Below, piece after piece: positions 47,633-59,887 of a DNA stretch of 64,000 nt. This DNA comes from Okapia johnstoni. Lineage: Eukaryota > Chordata > Mammalia > Artiodactyla > Giraffidae. The notes below the pieces were generated by a model that was not told the DNA's origin, searched no databases, and saw only the letters and a program-made list of their open reading frames with translations. How positions within the stretch are numbered: position 1 is the stretch's first letter; each line of letters opens with the position of its first letter. A program made the position numbers and the translations under genes. The DNA is taken from NCBI GenBank assembly GCA_024291935.2, contig CM044321.1, positions 61,994,985-62,058,984 of the forward strand. Direction: 5' to 3'.

Positions 47633-47937
47633 AAGTCATGAAATAATTCTAGAAAAATGAGATCAGTGATGTTGGTTCTAAAGGATAGAATGATAATGAG
47701 AAAGAACACGTCGATAATCCTATGCATACTCGTAGTTCGCTGACTTAAAAAAAGTATAGCTTCTCTTCTTTCATTTTTGAGTTCCCTAATCCAGCAGCAT
47801 ATCTAAGAATGCTGAACCATTCATCTGGAAAAGTCCACGCTATGGAAATCCAAACATTACATGTAAAAACTTTCGCAAATTGCTTTGTCATAAAAATCCG
47901 ACAGCGACAACATGAGCGAGGTGACGGCTGCTCTTAC

Positions 47938-48168
47938 CATCTCCTGGGTCTACGATCTCCACTGTGGTCACTGCGGGGAACTCCAGGGCAGCCAGCACGG
48001 GCTCTGAGAGAACCACCTGGAAGGTCTCGGACTGCTCGTGCTCCCCGTCGCTCAGAATCCGTACTCTCCACGTGGCCCGGCTCTGGCCCGGGTTGAACTG
48101 CACTTGTTTCTGTGCTCTGCCCTTGAAGTCCTTGTCTTTTTTTGCAGTCTCATCTCTTGTGCCAATAC
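47938..48168 (-). CDS. FREM2: FREM2 exon B: second half of Calx-beta domain 1
   Basis: Coding exon of 231 nt, acceptor AG at 48170-48169 and donor gtaaga from 47937. Both ends are phase 1. It reads IGTRDETA, then a Lys-rich stretch [45 protein letters not shown] and VEIVDPGD. The QFNPGQ...V.I..D......E.F.V.L order is the standard second half of a Calx-beta domain, in which the acidic cluster before the F-x-V-x-L strand is the region that binds calcium in better-studied family members such as the Na/Ca exchanger. Here it is DGEHEQSE, less acidic than in exon D. The exon is GC-rich and contains several CpGs, unlike the AT-rich introns around it. The last base joins exon C to make Glu. Confidence 0.95.
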
Positions 48169-48394
48169 CTTCACAAAAACACAACATCATAGCCTTAGTG
48201 TCATTTTCAGTTGGGTTATTAAGGTTTTCCTTGTTGTTAACGTTCTGTGTTAGGATATCCTGCAGTGCAAAGTAAATCCTGCTTTGATTCCATGAAATGG
48301 ATACTTTAAAGTGTCCTGCTGTAGGTATTAACAGTCCATGATTTCTGTTCTACTGTGGCCCCAGTATGGTTCTTTTACATATTCTTTTTTAAAA

Positions 48395-48552
48395 AATATT
48401 TGGCTGCTCCAGGTCTTAGTTGTGGCAAGCAGGAGTTGAGGTATACCTTAGTTGAGATATGTGGGATCTAGTTCCCTGACTAGGGATTGAACCCAGGCCC
48501 CCTGCAGGGGGAGTGCAGAGTCTTAGCCACTGGACCACTAGGGAAGTCCCTC
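48395..48552 (-). repeat. CHR-type tRNA-derived SINE
   Basis: Reverse copy: TGGCTGCTCCAGGTCTTAGT, CCTGACTAGGGATTGAACCC, GGACCACTAGGGAAGTCCC. About 230 nt upstream of the exon B acceptor. Confidence 0.88.
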
Positions 48553-50985
48553 TGTCTTGTATTTTTGAGTTAAGTTTGTATTAGAACTGCTTGTAAAGTG
48601 AGATAGAGGAAACTGATGCTCACACTCCGAAACAGTCTTACACCCACAAATTCATATAATCTAAAAACTCTTCACACTTACTTTTTTGCATGGGTTGTAT
48701 TGTATGTGTCATATTTTTAAAACTTGAAAAAAATTCTCTGACTAGAAAATATAAGCCAACAAGAGACTCTGTGAGTCAGTGAATTTTTTGAAAATCTGAG
48801 CTGTAAATGACCAAGCATAATAATAAAAAATTACAATATTCACTCAACATTTATCAGAACTAGAACCCTTAAAAAATCTAGTTCACTGTTTGTCAACATG
48901 ACTATTGCCAGGTTTTTTTTGTGGAGCACTCCAGAATTCCATGAAGCCAAGCGAACAGAACTGGAGAGCTAAATATATACGACTTTTGTGAGCAGTATGT
49001 TTGGCTTATTCTGTGGGTTCACTCAAGGTCAATTTCCACTAGCTGGGAAGATTGAAGGATCTCTGAGTCTCCAAGAACATTAAGAGAAGATCTTTATTTG
49101 CCATTACTATGCCACATACTCAAATAATAAAATATATTATCTATAAAGCAATGAATAAGAGTCAACAAATTTAACATCACAGAAAAATTACAAAATTGCA
49201 GTTAGTACTTGTTCTATCTTTGGGTTCTCAATCAGAACCTCTTAATGATTCAAGTGAATAGAATAACTTTCAAACATATTCCTTTAAACATTGGCCATTT
49301 TCAGAGAAGTTGGTAGACAGATTTAAAAGGAGAAAAATAAAATTTTGAGCCTACTGGAATTAAAAAGTCTGAAAATAAATTCTCTGCATCACTTCTCACT
49401 TAATTGAAAAAATTATCTTGTTTCCAGAAAAAAAAGTCCCTTTGTTCTTTAAACTAGAAATGAAACTGGACCAAGATCCGTTCAACCACCAATATACATA
49501 CAGTGCCTACTATGTATGAGACAAAACAGATAAAACCTTTGCCCTCGTGGTGCTTATGCAAGAACAATTTGAATATTATTTCTTCATCTGAATATATCAT
49601 TTCTTGTAGATCTCAGAAATATTGCCTATTTCTGAGAGATAAAGCATAATTTATTGAATGGCAACAACAAAAAAAAGGGCACAGAGCCAGGAATTTCAGC
49701 ACTACATATCTCGTTGAGCATTTCAGACTTCCTATTAGCTCTCTGGTTCCTAGAACACACAGAGTGGCTGTCAACACTTCTTAGATCCACCACAATTTAC
49801 TGCCAAGGTGATGATGAAAGGAATCATTCTCTTTGAGGTCCCAGCACACACACGGCTCATTGACCCATTTATTCCCCGTGGTACGACCAGCAAAAGAATC
49901 TATTATTTTGCCTCTGATAGCTACTGCCCACTTTTCTGTTCTGTTTTGTTTCATCAACAATGCATTATTTTCCAAGAGATTCAAAAGGCAGTGAAAAACC
50001 AGAAGGATTCCATATAACACAAGGAATGTCCACCAGTTCCAGCTAGCCATCCTTCTAATTGATAATTAAGTCATCCAACCTAATAAAAAATAAATTGCAA
50101 AAGCAAATTTCAGTTGTTGCTGCCAAAAACACCCAGAACTTTTCTGGTGGATTTTACTGGAGATTTTCAACTGGATGTGAGGTATAAACAGACAATATCT
50201 TTGATTTATCAAATGAAGAGAAATAGATTTCTATTTTGTGGAAAAGATTGTCATCTTAAACTGTTGGACATGTTTCTCAAACATGAGAAAACGATGAAAG
50301 GCATGTCATCTTTTTTAAAAGGTTGAATAAGAGCCAGATGGAATACTAAACTTGCGTGGAGTAAAAATAAAGATTCCCTTTTCATAATTAACACATAGGA
50401 CCTACTCTAAACGCAGGGCTAGTCCACCTTGTTACTTAAAGTGTGGTCCATGGGTCAGCAGCTTGAACAAGATTTGGGCACTCGTTAGAAATTCAGAATT
50501 TCAAGTCATACCCCAAACTTACTTAATCAGAATCATTTTAACAAGATCCCCATGTAATGTGCATAAGACTCACATGGGTGGGTAGACACATACTAAATAT
50601 GTCATACCTCCGTGAGGCCCTAGACAGAGGTGCCTAACTTTACTAAAGGATGAAGAAATGGTGTACAGATTGTGGAGGAGACAGTCCACACTTGAATGCA
50701 ATAGACAAGACAGTCACATAATCAATGTTCAAAAATTTTGCTCCTACTTGGAGAAACAAATACTCAGCTAGTAAACCATACATATTACATAAATACTATT
50801 ATACGGGGCAAAAAGAATTCTGGAAATTAAAAGCTTACAAATTAGGCTTAAATCAATGTTTCTTTTTTTCAAAGAAAATTATTAAACAAAACATATTACT
50901 CTGATTTACTAAATAAAGCTACAATTGCATCTCTTCCTATGGTGTGGAAAAATGGCATGGAGGTTAAGTAAGGTACTTTGGGCTT

Positions 50986-51196
50986 TCCAGGTGGCGATAG
51001 TGGTAAAGAACCTGCCTGTCAATGCAGGAGATGTAAGAGACACAAGTTTGATCCCTTGGGCAAGAATATTCCCTGGAGAAGGGAATGGCAACCCACTCTA
51101 GTATTCTTGCCTGGGAAATCCCATGGACAGAGGAGCCTGATGGGCTACAGTCCATGGGGCCACAAAGATCAGATATGACTGAAGTGACTTGGCACG
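50986..51196 (+). repeat. Bov-tA SINE
   Basis: Sense copy: GGGCTTTCCAGGTGGCGATA head, GGAGAAGGGAATGGCAACCC body, AGATATGACTGAAGTGACTT tail. Confidence 0.92.
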
Positions 51197-51284
51197 CACT
51201 TTGGAATGAGAGGTTAGATTTCAATCCTTCCTCAGCCACACAGAGGCTATGGGATCATAGGGAGGATTTAAGAAGCACTACAGG

Positions 51285-51475
51285 GTGGTAATTAAGACAG
51301 TCAGGCTTGGAACCAAATCTCACCTCTGCCCCTTAGTAGCTGTGTAACTTTGAGAATATGGCAACCCTTCTGTTTCCTTACCTGTATAATAGAGGATACA
51401 ATGACACTCTTCTAGTGGGGTTGACAATGTAAGGTATTGAGAACTAGGCCTGGCCCATAATAATAACTCAATAAC
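51285..51475 (+). repeat. MIR-like fragment
   Basis: Contains TCAGGCTTGGAACCAAATCT, TAGCTGTGTAACTTTGAGAA and TTCCTTACCTGTATAATAGA, the classic MIR sequence order. Confidence 0.75.
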
Positions 51476-51484
51476 TCGTTACAG

Positions 51485-51688
51485 GAAACTCCCAGATGGC
51501 TCAGTGGTAAAGAATCCACCTGCAAGTTCAATCCTTGGGTTGGGAAGATCCCCTGGAGAAGGAAATGGCAACCCACTCCAATATTCTTGCTTGGGAAATC
51601 CCATGGACAGAGTAGCCTAGTGGGCTATAGCCCTAGTGGGCTATAGCTGCAAAAGAATCAGACATGACTTAGTAACTAAACAGCAACA
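51485..51688 (+). repeat. Bov-tA SINE
   Basis: Sense copy: AAACTCCCAGATGGCTCAGT head, a shortened internal part CACCTGCAAGTTCAATCCTT that lacks the usual AATGCAGGAGACC, and a small duplication of CCTAGTGGGCTATAG near 51617-51646. Confidence 0.9.
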
Positions 51689-52045
51689 TCATAATTACAG
51701 TCATTACCTCACAGTCCATTTTCTAACAGTGTCTGGCACTTACCAAGCACTCAGGAAAATACTAGTTGAGTTAGTGAATAAAGGATTGTAAAGTGTGAAA
51801 AGCGATGGGTAAAGTACTTAATGTGCTTAGCTGAATAGCTTGCATTTAGTAAATGTTTGATAACTGGAAGCAATGATTTGTTTGAAATTGAAATTCTTTT
51901 GTGAAATGCAAATACAGTTTTAATTTATTACTGGGTTATTATGGTTATAAAATGAACAATTATCTCTGGGGAAATATATACATAAAACTCATGATTTATT
52001 AACTGTGTGCCTGTAGGTGAGTAACATCCTGTCTTTAGCTATAAT

Positions 52046-52258
52046 GCATGCATGCTCAGTTGCCCAGTCATGTCTGACTCTTTGTGACCCCATGGACTGT
52101 AGCCCACAAGGCTCCTCTGTCCATGAGATTCCCTGGGCAAGAATACTGGAGTTGCTGGCTATTTCGTCCTCTGGGGAGATCTTCCCTACCCAGAGATCAA
52201 ACCCGAGTCTCCTGCATTGGCAAGTGGATTCTTTATCACTGAGTCACCTGGGAAGCCG
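52046..52258 (-). repeat. Bov-tA SINE
   Basis: Reverse copy: GCATGCTCAGTTGCCCAGTC, GACTGTAGCCCACAAGGCTC, TCAAACCCGAGTCTCCTGCA, GTCACCTGGGAAGCC. Confidence 0.92.
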
Positions 52259-52689
52259 CATTAGCTACAATTAAACTATCCAATTCTAAATGTCCATACA
52301 CGAAATTGGAGGTTGTAGGAGAACAGTCATATGAAAAAATATCCATTGTAGAACTTCTATGGGATCATCCTTCACATTAACCTGACTTTTCCATTCCAGT
52401 CCTAATGTAAATTCTATTACCATCGTCAGTGATTGATGAGTGAGGGCCACGCATAGAAGTCTTTCCAACTTTCTATCACCCGAGGTTACTAAGTAACCTG
52501 GTGAGGTTAACCTGCTAGAGCTATAGAGCCTTTATAGGATTGTGACTGATTTCCATACTAGAAGGAAGTACTGGTTCATTGAAAAAATAACTGCAGGAGA
52601 AAAAAAGAGCACTCATTCAATATTTTAGCATTCAGCTTAAAAGTGCAACAGAGAGAAAAATCTGAAAAGATAGTTTTTTTTAAAAAATA

Positions 52690-52868
52690 TTTTGTTTGAT
52701 GTGGGCCATTTTTAAAGCTTTTATTGAATTTGTAATAACATTGCTTCTGCTTTTCGTTTGGTACTTGGGCTGCAAGGTACATGCGATTTCAGCTCCCCGA
52801 CCAGAGATCGACCCATACCCCTGCACTGGGCGGTGAAGTCTTAACCACCGGACCTTGAGGGAAGTTCC
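52690..52868 (-). repeat. CHR-type tRNA-derived SINE
   Basis: Reverse copy: GGGCTGCAAGGTACATGCGA, CCCGACCAGAGATCGACCCA, ACCACCGGACCTTGAGGGAA. Confidence 0.83.
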
Positions 52869-53454
52869 TGAAAAGATAGTTGAAAAAATATTTTTCAACT
52901 ATTAACTTTCTCATTCCTATCAAGTGACTAAGTGAGTGAATAATTAAATTCACACACTAGGAGTGGGAATTTAGGTAACATGCAAACAGATGAAAACTTG
53001 CTGAAGAATCGCTAAGATGCTCTATTTTTTAGTTATTCTTTTCCCTGCAACTTATCTGGTATATTTTCAAGCACAAAGCACAGTTAAGGCACATCTCTCA
53101 CTGACTACGTAAGACAGAATCAATCAGATTTCTGATCGGAAGGTCACATTGTGTGTGCACGGAAAGAACATAGTTCTTTGAGGGTGATAAGAGCATTCAC
53201 TGTGCTCTAGAAGGTTAAACACAGACTGTAAATGTCTACAAAGAGGCATGTGCTGAAAGCAAAGCTGGGGGATGGGTCTAAGGGTCGACCAGTACTCCTG
53301 AAGCCAGAACAATCTTGAGGAACTGGCAAAGCACGGTGTGAAAAAACCTCCTCTAAAATTAAAACAACAAAAGGCATTTTTGAAATCAGAGGTAATTAAT
53401 ATACTGCATCCAGGCATCAGGAGTAATCATGGCAGGTGGCTGGGGACAGTGGTC

Positions 53455-53535
53455 CTGGCAAAAGCTTGGTGTGTGGAATGTGTATGTGTGGGCTTATGTG
53501 TGTATGTGTATGTGTCCGTGTGTGTGTACGTGCAT
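53455..53535 (+). repeat. TG-rich simple repeat
   Basis: Imperfect TGTGTA/TGTG units over about 80 nt. Likely an old, interrupted microsatellite. Confidence 0.8.
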
Positions 53536-53737
53536 TGATATGGATCCACTGTTTGAGGTTTTTTAATTTTGTGGACCAGTAAAATTTCAAATAATCATTT
53601 TGGAAGCAAACAGAGGGTTATCAGCTTTTTTATTTTACCAACATTTCCCTAGATTCTCACCTTAGTTGATACTCTCAATGAAAGCTATTTTACCCCATGA
53701 AAACTCTATGAGCCTAGATGTCTACGTAACAGTGTTA

Positions 53738-53945
53738 TTGTTTAGTCACTAAATCATGTCTCACCCTTTTGTGACCCCGTGGACTGTAGCCCGCCAGGCT
53801 CCTCTGTCCATGGGATTCTCCAGGCAAGAATACTGGAGTGGATTGCCGTTTCCTTCTCTAGGGGATCTTCCCCACTCAGGGATTGAACCTGCATCTCTTG
53901 CATTGGCAGGTGGATTCTTTACCACTGAGAGACCAGAGAAGCCCC
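53738..53945 (-). repeat. Bov-tA SINE
   Basis: Reverse copy: TGTTTAGTCACTAAATCATG, GACTGTAGCCCGCCAGGCTC, TTGAACCTGCATCTCTTGCA, GACCAGAGAAGCCC. Confidence 0.93.
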
Positions 53946-54465
53946 TATATAACATAGGCTACTAAAAAATAATTGCCTGGGGTGCAATCACTTTTCACTA
54001 ACATGCCGAATATTTTGTGCTGATAAAATGGCTGCTTAAAATTACAAATATACCTACTTCTCTCTATCTTACGCTTACGTGAAACTGAATGTGAGATTAG
54101 AGCTGATAAAAAAGGTTTTACTCATGTGTTTCTGACTCTCAGTTTTATATAAAGGGGTAAAGCAGCAAAAAATGATTAATATTTAACACCTTTCTGTTAA
54201 TTCTGAAGAAAAGTCACAACATATACCTTTTGTGTAGCACTTTTATGTAGTGTTAGGATTCTTGAAACTTTTAGCGACCTACCAGAACATTTGAATGCAA
54301 CAGATAGTAAATTATACTTCAATGCCTAACAGGTCACTAAGTAGGTTTTTTGTTTACTTGTTATCAAACTAGCTTTCATAATTTGATATTTCAGTGACTT
54401 TTATCTTATAAATTACAGATTTGCTTGAGCCTATTCTAAAATTTTGGCAATGGCAAATTTTGGAA

Positions 54466-54578
54466 ATGGAAACCCACTCCAGTATTCTTGCCTGGGAAAT
54501 CCCGTGGACAGAGGAGCCTGGCAGGCTACAGTCCATGGGGCTGCAAAGAGTCAGACATGACTGAGTGACTAAACCTTC
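54466..54578 (+). repeat. Bov-tA SINE, 5'-truncated
   Basis: Starts in the body (ATGGAAACCCACTCCAGTAT) and runs to CATGACTGAGTGACTAAAC; the tRNA head is missing. It lies about 340 nt downstream of the exon A donor. Confidence 0.9.
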
Positions 54579-54914
54579 TAAGATCTAGTGACATTTAAAT
54601 TATTTTCACATATGAGCGATTATTGCCATTTTGTTGTTACTTTATACCAGGGCAACATCATATGTAGGTAGAAATTTTGAAGAGACATATATTTTGATTA
54701 CATATTCTTTATTTTCCAGCCTTTGGTTCTTTGATTTAGCCTCAACACAAAACTTTTGGCATGTTTCGTAAGCAGTTTAAAGAGCCTTTAATTGTCAATC
54801 TCTCCCTAAGCTTCAAACCTAGACCAGAAAAACGAAACATTTTTTAATTATTGTAAAATCAGGAACTTTTGATAGAAAAAGGGATTTGGGGACAGAAGTG
54901 CAAATTAAACTTAC

Positions 54915-55061
54915 TTATAAAGGAAGTCTCTCCCAAATAACCTCTACGCTTAAGCACGACATCTAGAAATTTGGAGTCCTCATTGATCAAGTAATATTCT
55001 TTTTCAAAGGAGATCCATGCCCAATTCAGATGAAAATGCTGCTTGGTTAATCTGTTTCCAC
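54915..55061 (-). CDS. FREM2: FREM2 exon A: first half of Calx-beta domain 1
   Basis: Internal coding exon of 147 nt, the most 5' FREM2 exon in the window. The minus strand reads a ttttccag acceptor (AG at 55063-55062) and a strong gtaagt donor (54914-54909). It opens with two bases that complete a codon from the upstream exon and leaves one base, so it is phase 1 at both ends. The peptide contains [20 protein letters not shown] and [11 protein letters not shown], the N-terminal strands of a Calx-beta fold (an E-rich start, then a V-L-K-R-R-G strand). From memory this matches vertebrate FREM2, a transmembrane protein of the Fraser basement-membrane complex. Its last base joins exon B to give Ser, then IGTRDETA. 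Partner exon B completes the domain. FRAS1 is the nearest alternative paralogue; the wording of all ten exons fits FREM2 better. Confidence 0.93.
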
Positions 55062-55446
55062 CTGGAAAACAAAAGTGTAAAGCCTCAGATTAGTGCTGTC
55101 TTGAATGAATGACCTCAGACATTCCAAAGAGGACTCAAATGATGTAACATCAGGAATCCCTCTAGTTACTTGGCTTGATTCACAATCTAGAATTTATCCA
55201 CGGAAAACCAGCTTACTGTTCACCAACTGTTATGAAGACACACAATAGTTGACATAAATTTTCACAAAATGCCTTACTCTTTAGCAGGGGAAATGGATTA
55301 CTAGGAAGGAGTACAGGACTATCAAAAGCAATTCTGTTTCTTCACAATATCAAATATTCAAGCTGAAGGATGACTCATTCCCCACAAGGTGACGCTAGAG
55401 AGCAAGTTTTGCCAAAAAGAAAGCTGCACGTCGATTTTGTGGTGTT

Positions 55447-55448
<2 letters not shown>

Positions 55449-55485
<37 letters not shown>
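55449..55485 (+). repeat. CA microsatellite
   Basis: About 18 uninterrupted AC units, about 390 nt upstream of the exon A acceptor. Likely polymorphic. Confidence 0.95.
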
Positions 55486-55486
<1 letters not shown>

Positions 55487-56754
55487 CTTCACAAATACCT
55501 TTTGCTGGTTCACTGAGCAATTGAGTGGAAGGCTTTAATTATAACCACTTAAGGAAAAACAAATATCCCTTCTCCGCCTCCCTTCCCCACTAGAGTCCAC
55601 TCCATTCCTTAGAGCAAACAGACAGCTCCTTTCACCGATTTCATTCTACCCTGAAGATAAGGCTTTCTCCTCCCACCACCCCCCCAAAAATGGAACTGGC
55701 TTCCTATGCGGGGAAAATAAACCTCATGTGTGATCTCTATAATGTGAAAGCTGCTCTGCTAGGTAAAAGAAAAGAGAAGTGGTTATCAGCTGATCACTAT
55801 GCATGTATCCTTCTCTTTCCTTTGATCTACACCAATTATTTCAGAGTAAGGTGAGGTTTATAAACAAAGGCATCAATAATTGCTTTTAAGTCTTTCTGTA
55901 AAAGGGTGGGAAAAAGCCCAAATACTAAACACAGCTAGAGGCACAATTTTAATTCCAGTTTCTTCCCTTCTGAGTTCACACAGGGCTATGCTAGAGAGAA
56001 AGAAATGAGACAGGAAAACATCAAGGCTTTAATAGACTGAGGGCAAAAAAATCTGCACGTGGAGAAACATAGTGAGTGAACAAACACGTGGAAAAAAATG
56101 TTCATCTTTGCTGGAAAGAAAAATTTGTTTTAATTGCAGTGTCTTTGAGCTTTGAATTGACATGTGCTAAAGATGAAAGAGAACATCCAGTACAGCTGAG
56201 ATTACATAAGGAAATAGTTTTTCTTGTTTATTGCTGTTTAAATCGTAAATTAGCACAAGCCATTTAGACAGCTACATAACAATGTATGTAAGAGACAAAA
56301 AGATGTTCATACCATTTGATCTCGTAAGTCCTGTGGGAGAAGCAAAAATATATTTGTAAGGGACTGTGCATTGCAATACATTCTGTAATAGCCTCCAAAT
56401 TGAAAATCTTAGAATTTATTATTTTTATGGTATATAAAAATCAATGAAAGAGAATTCGGCCATTAAACAAAAAAATATATGAAATTTTTGTTGAAGTAGT
56501 TAAAACACTTAAAATACAGAAACAATATTGATGCTTGTCAATGCAGGGATGTAACATGAGATGTTACAAATAGGGAGCTGCTTGGTGTTTAGATGGGTGG
56601 GGTTGAAGATGTTTCAACATTTCATTTAAGTTTTAATATATAAGATAAATAGATTGGAGGACAGGAGTTCCTTCCACATTCTGTTCTTAACTTATTGTGC
56701 CTGCCATGTCCTAGACACTGGGTAATGTTCTGGAGCGGGGGCGGCACAGGATGC

Positions 56755-56930
56755 GTGCTCCCCAACCTGGAGTCCAAAGCCCACTTCACTTCTATCTGCT
56801 GTTTGATTTTGAGCAACTTTCTTTCCTAGACCTGTTTCCTCATCTGGAGACTCAAATGAGGGTAATGTTAATTAATGCCTGGGTCAAGTGAGATAAGCCT
56901 TATATGCATGTATTAGAGTGTGATACAAAT
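56755..56930 (+). repeat. Possible MIR fragment
   Basis: GATTTTGAGCAACTTTCTTT, CCTGTTTCCTCATCTGGAGA and AATGAGGGTAATGTTAATTA follow the MIR pattern; diverged. Confidence 0.55.
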
Positions 56931-58909
56931 GTAGCCTCCTACGACAAAAGTTCGCTTGCTCCTCCCGATGTACCACGCCTGCTCAAATCCGCCCAGCTCA
57001 CCCACTGCCTGACTCTTAATCTGCCTTAAATCCTCAGTCCTCCTTTGCCCCATCTCCCTACAGCTGCGGCACACATCAAGCCATGAGGCCATCTCTGCAG
57101 ATTTCTGGTTTCACCTGCCCTGTCTTACTCCATTTGCCTCTAACTTGCTTACTCTGAGGTTTAGCCAAGAGTCTTGCTGCTCCATGGATTTGTCACCCTG
57201 GCTCTTCTTGTCACTTCTACCCTCCTGCCTACAATGATGATATCCCCATCATTCTTCTGCTTGAACTTTCTACTCAAAGTCTCCCTTTACCATCTCCTCT
57301 AGGAAGCCTCCTGTCATCATTTCAGCCCTCTCATCTCAGTAATTCTGCAGCTGTTCATCTGTCGATCGTTCTGGGCAGTTTTGCAATTTAGTGGATATCC
57401 TCTCCTGTTTAATTGTACACATTTCCTAATTGTACTCACTTTCATCAGAGACTGAGAGTGGCCATTCATTCTTTTACCATCAACAAGACCTGGTCTTACT
57501 GTCTTTAAAAATACATTTTTACACTATTGCCTTTATGTTCTATTACTGAGAAGATTTCTTCTAGAAAGTCATAGATATCCAACAAGAATAGAATAACATT
57601 TAATTACCTAAGTTAATACCTACAGCTTTCTGATTTTTCATTATTACTTGAAAACAACTTTATGCTACACTTCCCTCTCATTCAGATTGTGGCTCCATCA
57701 AGTCCTAGACTTCCAAACTTCTGGTCCAGCTATACCAAGCCAGTCAGTCCATCTGAATATCTACAGCTTCATGTCCCATCGCTTCTCCATGGGGAGGAAC
57801 ATCCACTCATACCCAACTTCTCATTGTTTTCTGAACTTGATGAGTGATTTTTGCAGCTGGGAAGTCTTCTGCTCAGAATACCTGTAGCTTCCTACTCCTC
57901 CTTAATTTGTTTAAGGCCAAATCACCAGCTCAGGAAGCCTGGCTTAGCATGCTGTGTGTACTTCTTCTGTATCTTCAATCAGGGCAATTATAATTCTTTA
58001 TCTTCGTGCTTACTCTACCCAAGCCCCCCCCCACCCCCCACCCCAGGACAGGCCCTGGTCAAATTCATCCTTCTTGTGGTCCAAAGCCAGTGTAATGGCA
58101 GGGACACTGTGAGGTCTACCGACTTCTTCCTTGACTATCGATAAAAGGCCTATGGAGTAAATACAATTTTCAGTTGTAAAATGGACACTTTGCAACTCCT
58201 GTTTTATTCCTTATTTCTTAACAGTTCTCAGCTTACAAAAAAATAAAAATAAAACACATACTACAGTTTGACTTGACTATGATTAATCACGTCTGACCTA
58301 TTCAGTAACTCTTGTGTTTAATGTGTTCAACAAATGAATTTTATTATAATTCTGTATACTTTCTTCCTGTCTCTTTCCCCTATGTCTAAGAATGAGATCA
58401 TTAAGCATACCATTTCTCTTTAATCATTTTTAGCTAATTTTAAGATCTGATTCTAACTCTTTCCTGAAATATTCTGGAAAATATTACCCTCTTTCTAAAT
58501 ATTGTATGTTTTAAGAATCGCAAGTCAATGAGGCCTTCTCTTGACATTCAGTATGAAATGGCAAACACCAATAAAACCCCGGCCTTTCCCAGCGCCTTTG
58601 TTCTGGGTAATTTTTCCTTACAGTGCTTTCCACCACCTCGTATCCCATTTACGCTTTCGTTTGTTTGTTCACTCCGTCGCCTCCCACTGTAACCCGTGAC
58701 CCAGGAGGGCAGGAAATTCATTTTGCTTCCTGTTAGAAAAATGCTGATTTAATGAATTAGACACTCTAACATCTTGGTTGAAAGAAGTTCAGAAATGCTT
58801 CATTTATCAGGCAATATAAATCCTATTATCCCAAATATCCTATATAAATGTAACACATCCCTTTTAGCACTGTATCTTTTTAAAACAAAAAACAAAAATT
58901 TAATTAAAA

Positions 58910-59032
58910 AAATCTTTTTTTGACTGTGCCATGCTGCTTGCGGGATCTTAGTTCCCCAATCAGGAATCGAAACTGGGGCCCTGGCAATGAAAGTACCAAG
59001 TCCTAACCACAGGACTACAAGGGAATTTCCTA
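58910..59032 (-). repeat. CHR-type tRNA-derived SINE
   Basis: Reverse copy: GTGCCATGCTGCTTGCGGGA, CCAATCAGGAATCGAAACTG, AACCACAGGACTACAAGGGA. Confidence 0.82.
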
Positions 59033-59887
59033 AATAAAATTATTTTTAATAGCACTCTTTCTAAAATGTCTTGCATACTTCTGTGAACACTATGTAAAGA
59101 TTTTAAATGATTACCTATGAGTGTGAATTACTGGAATTTGGGTCTGTCTAGATCAGACCTCCAGAGGTTATTGATGACAAAAGGCCTGTTCAACCCTTCT
59201 GTTGCATTACAGAGCAGCAGAGGTGGTCTTAGGGTTGGCCAATTTCACCTCTACTTACGGATTTATAAAGCTTATTTTCCGGTTGGTGTTTATGTCCTGG
59301 AAGGATCGGAGTGCCAGGTTACTGGTTAATCAGGGGTTTCAAGTGACAGACAGCTGAATAAGTTCGCCAAGGATTTCATATGTTCACCACTTTCAGCTTT
59401 TATTTGAAATAAAATTCAAAAGAAACACTGAGAAACTTTGCTTCACAAGACCGAGACTCAATCCAGTTAATTGTTTTAAATGCTCAGCGTTCACTCTACA
59501 TTGAGGATTTTTAAGTAGATATCTTACTAGAAGGCTAGCATGTTAGTGTACAAAGCTTCACTCTGAATAGAATTAAATACTACATAACTCTTCTGACTGC
59601 TCCATATGGGAATCATATTGCATCTCAGAATCTGCAAAATCTTAGGCACTACTTATTGCGCAGGAGTGAATAAGGATCTGAAGAACTAAGCTGAACTTTT
59701 TTGTAACTGATTATTAAAATTACCTTGCACATAAATTCAAGTCCAATCTGTGATACACGGTTTCATTTTGATGCAGCTCCTATTTTTAGTTCAAAGGAAT
59801 GAAATTTTGCAACATTAAAAGATTAAAGGTTAAAAAAAAATAAAATCGGTCTTGCACATGGAACTCGGTATTTCATCTAAAGAATGT

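Larger units (their letters stand above)
41003..47937 (-). other. FREM2: FREM2 intron B-C
   Basis: Intron of 6,935 nt with two L1 3'-end pieces in opposite orientation (41276-41364, 41370-41822), three minus-strand Bov-tA copies (42556-42772, 43345-43550, 44003-44217) and a BovB 3' end (47428-47632). In 44220-47425, apart from a short TG run near 46375-46400, I recognise nothing. Confidence 0.87.
48169..54914 (-). other. FREM2: FREM2 intron A-B
   Basis: Intron of 6,746 nt with CHR-type SINEs (48395-48552, 52690-52868), Bov-tA copies (50986-51196, 51485-51688, 52046-52258, 53738-53945, partial 54466-54578), an MIR-like fragment (51285-51475) and a TG-rich run (53455-53535). Nothing recognised in 48560-50985 or 54580-54914; a 89-codon minus frame at 49781-50050 has no recognisable homology. 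Confidence 0.87.

Noticed and set aside
49781..50050. 89-codon minus-strand frame with a hydrophobic start
   Set aside because: The N-terminal hydrophobic run could suggest a signal peptide, but no homology or gene structure is seen.
3614..55061. FRAS1 or ADGRV1 as the identity of the Calx-beta gene
   Set aside because: ADGRV1 has many more Calx-beta repeats with different sequence. FRAS1 has a similar five-domain array, but the peptide wording across all ten exons fits FREM2 as I know it.
55449..55485. Tandem CA run considered as a regulatory element
   Set aside because: An ordinary dinucleotide microsatellite; nothing beside it suggests function.
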